Source of the DNA: Muribaculaceae bacterium
GTDB lineage: Bacteria; Bacteroidota; Bacteroidia; Bacteroidales; Muribaculaceae
NCBI GenBank assembly: GCA_023667285.1
Contig: JAMPAK010000001.1
Coordinates: 92,091 to 156,090 of the forward strand
Length of the DNA: 64,000 bases
Direction: 5' to 3'
Positions 62,485 through 64,000 of the stretch are shown in pieces; the first letter of the stretch is position 1; each line of letters begins with the position of its first letter. A program made the translations under genes and the position numbers. The notes below the pieces were generated by a model. That model saw nothing but the letters and a program-made list of their open reading frames with translations, ran no database searches and was not told the origin of the DNA.

Positions 62485-63629
62485 TTAATAAAGAAAAGAT
62501 TGCATTTGGACTTGCTCGAAGATGTGGGCTGAAGAAAACGGCTTACAACTTTTTGAAGATAGCTTCACCAAAAAGAATCAAGGACAAACAATGGATGCAT
62601 GACGGAGATGGCCGGATAGATTTTGAGCGAGTAAGCAGTTTCCTAGGTTCTATAAGTCCTGACCCTAAAAGCAGCACGATATGCCATAATGAGGCCACTG
62701 AGTATAAATATGACCTCCAGATAATTATGCCTGTCTATAATGTTGGGAAGTATCTCCGTGAATGCCTTGAAAGTGTATTTGCCCAGATTGAGGATCTCGA
62801 CTATAAGGTCATTGTCATTGCAGTGAACGATGGCTCGACAGATTCTTCACTTGAGATACTTAAGGAATATCAGAATCGTAGAAATTTCAGAATCCTGGAT
62901 CAGAAGAATGGTGGTTTGTCTGTTGCCAGAAACAATGGGTTGAAGAAAATTCAATCGGAATATATAATGTTTATAGATTCTGATGATATGTTGGCCCCCG
63001 GGAGCATTAAATTGTTGATGGATTGTATTGTTAAGAACGACTATTCCATTGTTCAAGGCAATTATGATTTATTCGATGGCCGGAAATCATTGGGAATAGT
63101 GAGAGAGAAACATCTGTTGGGCTATCCGTGGGCAAAAATCTATAAGAGTTCACTGTTCAGGAATTTGCATTTCCCACCTGGATATTGGTTTGAGGACACT
63201 TTCGTCCATTTCCTAATTCATTCCTACTGTAGAAAAGATGAATTTAAGTGTCTTGATGAAGTAGTCTACAGATATAGGGTAAATGAGGGGGGGATAGTCC
63301 ACTCTTCTGTAGGAAAACCAAAGAATCTCGACACCTTGTATGTGACGGCTAGCCTTCTAAGGGATGCATCGGAATTGAACATGGAGATGGATAACCTTAG
63401 GGTTCCATTTCTAGAGCAGCTTGTTGTGAATTACAGACGCATTTCCAACATTGGATCTGACACCATAAATCATGCAGTTTTCTTATATACCTGCTGCTTA
63501 TATCAAAGATATTTCTCAACAATGGTCGACATAGAGAATCCAGAACTGTCAAGTCTTGATGAGGCACTGAGAGAGTTGGACTATAGAAAATATATACTCA
63601 CTTTGTTCAGAATCATGAACAATTTATAG
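62481..63629 (+). CDS. Family 2 glycosyltransferase
   Basis: A 382-residue GT2 enzyme. About 75 N-terminal residues precede the GT-A fold: IIMPVYNVGKYLRECLESVF, VNDGSTDSSLEIL, GLSVARNNGL and the metal-binding FIDSDDM. A C-terminal helical region follows. It likely adds a sugar to the lipid-linked unit exported by the coupled flippase. The sugar and linkage are unknown. Codon use is more AT-rich than the neighbours, as often in surface-glycan loci. Confidence 0.9.
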   Translation: MINKEKIAFGLARRCGLKKTAYNFLKIASPKRIKDKQWMHDGDGRIDFERVSSFLGSISPDPKSSTICHNEATEYKYDLQIIMPVYNVGKYLRECLESVFAQIEDLDYKVIVIAVNDGSTDSSLEILKEYQNRRNFRILDQKNGGLSVARNNGLKKIQSEYIMFIDSDDMLAPGSIKLLMDCIVKNDYSIVQGNYDLFDGRKSLGIVREKHLLGYPWAKIYKSSLFRNLHFPPGYWFEDTFVHFLIHSYCRKDEFKCLDEVVYRYRVNEGGIVHSSVGKPKNLDTLYVTASLLRDASELNMEMDNLRVPFLEQLVVNYRRISNIGSDTINHAVFLYTCCLYQRYFSTMVDIENPELSSLDEALRELDYRKYILTLFRIMNNL

Positions 63630-63670
63630 CGGTCTGAAATACGGCATACAGTAACAAATGAAAAATAAAA

Positions 63671-63702
63671 TTTGCACAGTTCAGTAAAAAGGCTTAACTT
63701 TG
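63671..63702 (+). promoter_or_regulatory. tRNA-Gln promoter
   Basis: TTTG (63671-63674), 20 bases, TAACTTTG (63695-63702): a perfect match. The stretch 63703-63746 is the pre-tRNA leader and has a GGGG-N7-CCCC hairpin. Confidence 0.75.
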
Positions 63703-63746
63703 CAACGCTTTAGGAGGGGTGTCAAACCCCGACTGGGCGCATGGAT

Positions 63747-63817
63747 TGTCTTATGGTGTAATGGTAGCACTGCAGTTTTTGGTTCTGCCTGTCTTGGTTC
63801 GAATCCAGGTAAGACAA
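63747..63817 (+). tRNA. tRNA-Gln (anticodon TTG)
   Basis: A 71-base cloverleaf: acceptor TGTCTTA/TAAGACA, D arm GTGT-AATGGTA-GCAC, anticodon loop TTTTGGT with TTG at 34-36, a 4-base variable loop, and T arm CTTGG-TTCGAAT-CCAGG. The U1-A72 pair fits tRNA-Gln. The last anticodon-stem pair (31-39) is T-T instead of a Watson-Crick pair. CCA is not encoded. Confidence 0.93.
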
Positions 63818-63824
63818 CAATGAG

Positions 63825-63867
63825 ACAAGAGGTCGAATCTTGATGATTCAGCCTCTTGTATTTTCTT
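63825..63867 (+). terminator. Terminator after tRNA-Gln
   Basis: ACAAGAGG (63825-63832) pairs with CCTCTTGT (63852-63859), with an inner GAATC/GATTC stem, followed by ATTTTCTT. Confidence 0.8.
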
Positions 63868-63891
63868 AGATGAAACTGACTGCAATCAGTC

Positions 63892-64000
63892 TTACGCCTT
63901 GTTATCTAGAAGATTTTTGACAACCACAGCGTTGTTGTGAGCCTCATCTCTAGAGGAGTAGAGCAGGGTAACTTCGGGTCTGCCGGCTATCATCTTCTTC
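63892..64000 (-). CDS. DUF488 protein, C-terminal end
   Basis: The last 35 residues of a gene running in from the right edge; stop at 63892-63894. The tail EVTLLYSSRDEAHNNAVVVKNLL is the hallmark C-terminal block of DUF488 (YeaO-like) proteins, whose function is unknown. Only the end is in the window. Confidence 0.75.
   Translation of the reverse strand, partial: KKMIAGRPEVTLLYSSRDEAHNNAVVVKNLLDNKA

Overview
The window reads as chromosomal DNA of a Bacteroidales bacterium, most likely a Muribaculaceae (S24-7) gut commensal. Supporting marks are a MurF-alanine racemase fusion, PPi-dependent phosphofructokinase, GSCFA, DUF4290 and DUF5683 proteins, HU-family proteins with a LysM tail, secreted lyases ending in type IX secretion (T9SS)-like sorting domains, and repeated promoters of the Bacteroidota form TTTG-N20-TAnnTTTG. 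The family call is inference from gene content and roughly balanced base composition; the order is much surer. I see no CRISPR array, insertion sequence, prophage or rRNA. One tRNA is present. Gene density is high, and only one gap exceeds 300 bases (28348-28766).

Layout. 1-330: C-rich, high-GC end of an unrecognised gene. 427-3216 (-): an envelope cluster of lipid A-type acyltransferase, Stealth-family sugar-phosphate transferase and GT92-like glycosyltransferase. 3365-3637 (+): small unknown protein. 3717-7319 (-): PL11 rhamnogalacturonan lyase. 7404-10375 (-): asnS and a pseudouridine synthase with a long QGGYNRQ-repeat extension. 10634-11473 (+): exported cyclophilin. 11557-15917 (-): parA-parB-DUF5683-mltD, linking chromosome partitioning to cell wall work. 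15993-22764 (-): clpC-DUF2007-dgt-TPM protein-agcS operon with tiny gaps. 22859-26789 (-): DUF2807 protein, dicarboxylate/amino acid symporter, nadE. 26893-28347 (+): cardiolipin synthase. 28364-28490 (-): candidate small RNA. 28767-35929 (+): esterase, CCA-type nucleotidyltransferase, metG, asparaginase, PPi-phosphofructokinase. 36003-37865 (+): Rel/SpoT homologue. 37927-40685 (-): pectate lyase plus esterase.

40750-53339 (-): thirteen co-directional genes with gaps of about 40 bases or less: DUF4290, rimM, an acidic protein, an OmpA-like protein, proS, HU, HU-TM-LysM, aroE, YeiH exporter, ComEC, lipoprotein, GSCFA, murF-alr. 53407-54788 (-): TetR regulator and fabG. 54826-59822 (-): serB, a receiver/PPDK-N fusion, nitroreductase. 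59933-60790 (+): fabI. 60943-63629 (+): flippase and GT2 from a surface-glycan locus. 63747-63817 (+): tRNA-Gln. 63892-64000 (-): edge of a DUF488 gene.

The points most worth following up are the HU-TM-LysM protein, which by domain order could join DNA to peptidoglycan across the inner membrane; the receiver/PPDK-N fusion lacking a phosphohistidine domain; a Rel homologue whose synthetase site looks lost while its hydrolase site is intact; the candidate small RNA at 28364-28490; and two inverted repeats with a sigma-54-like match upstream of clpC. Protein families were assigned by recognising motifs, not by database search.
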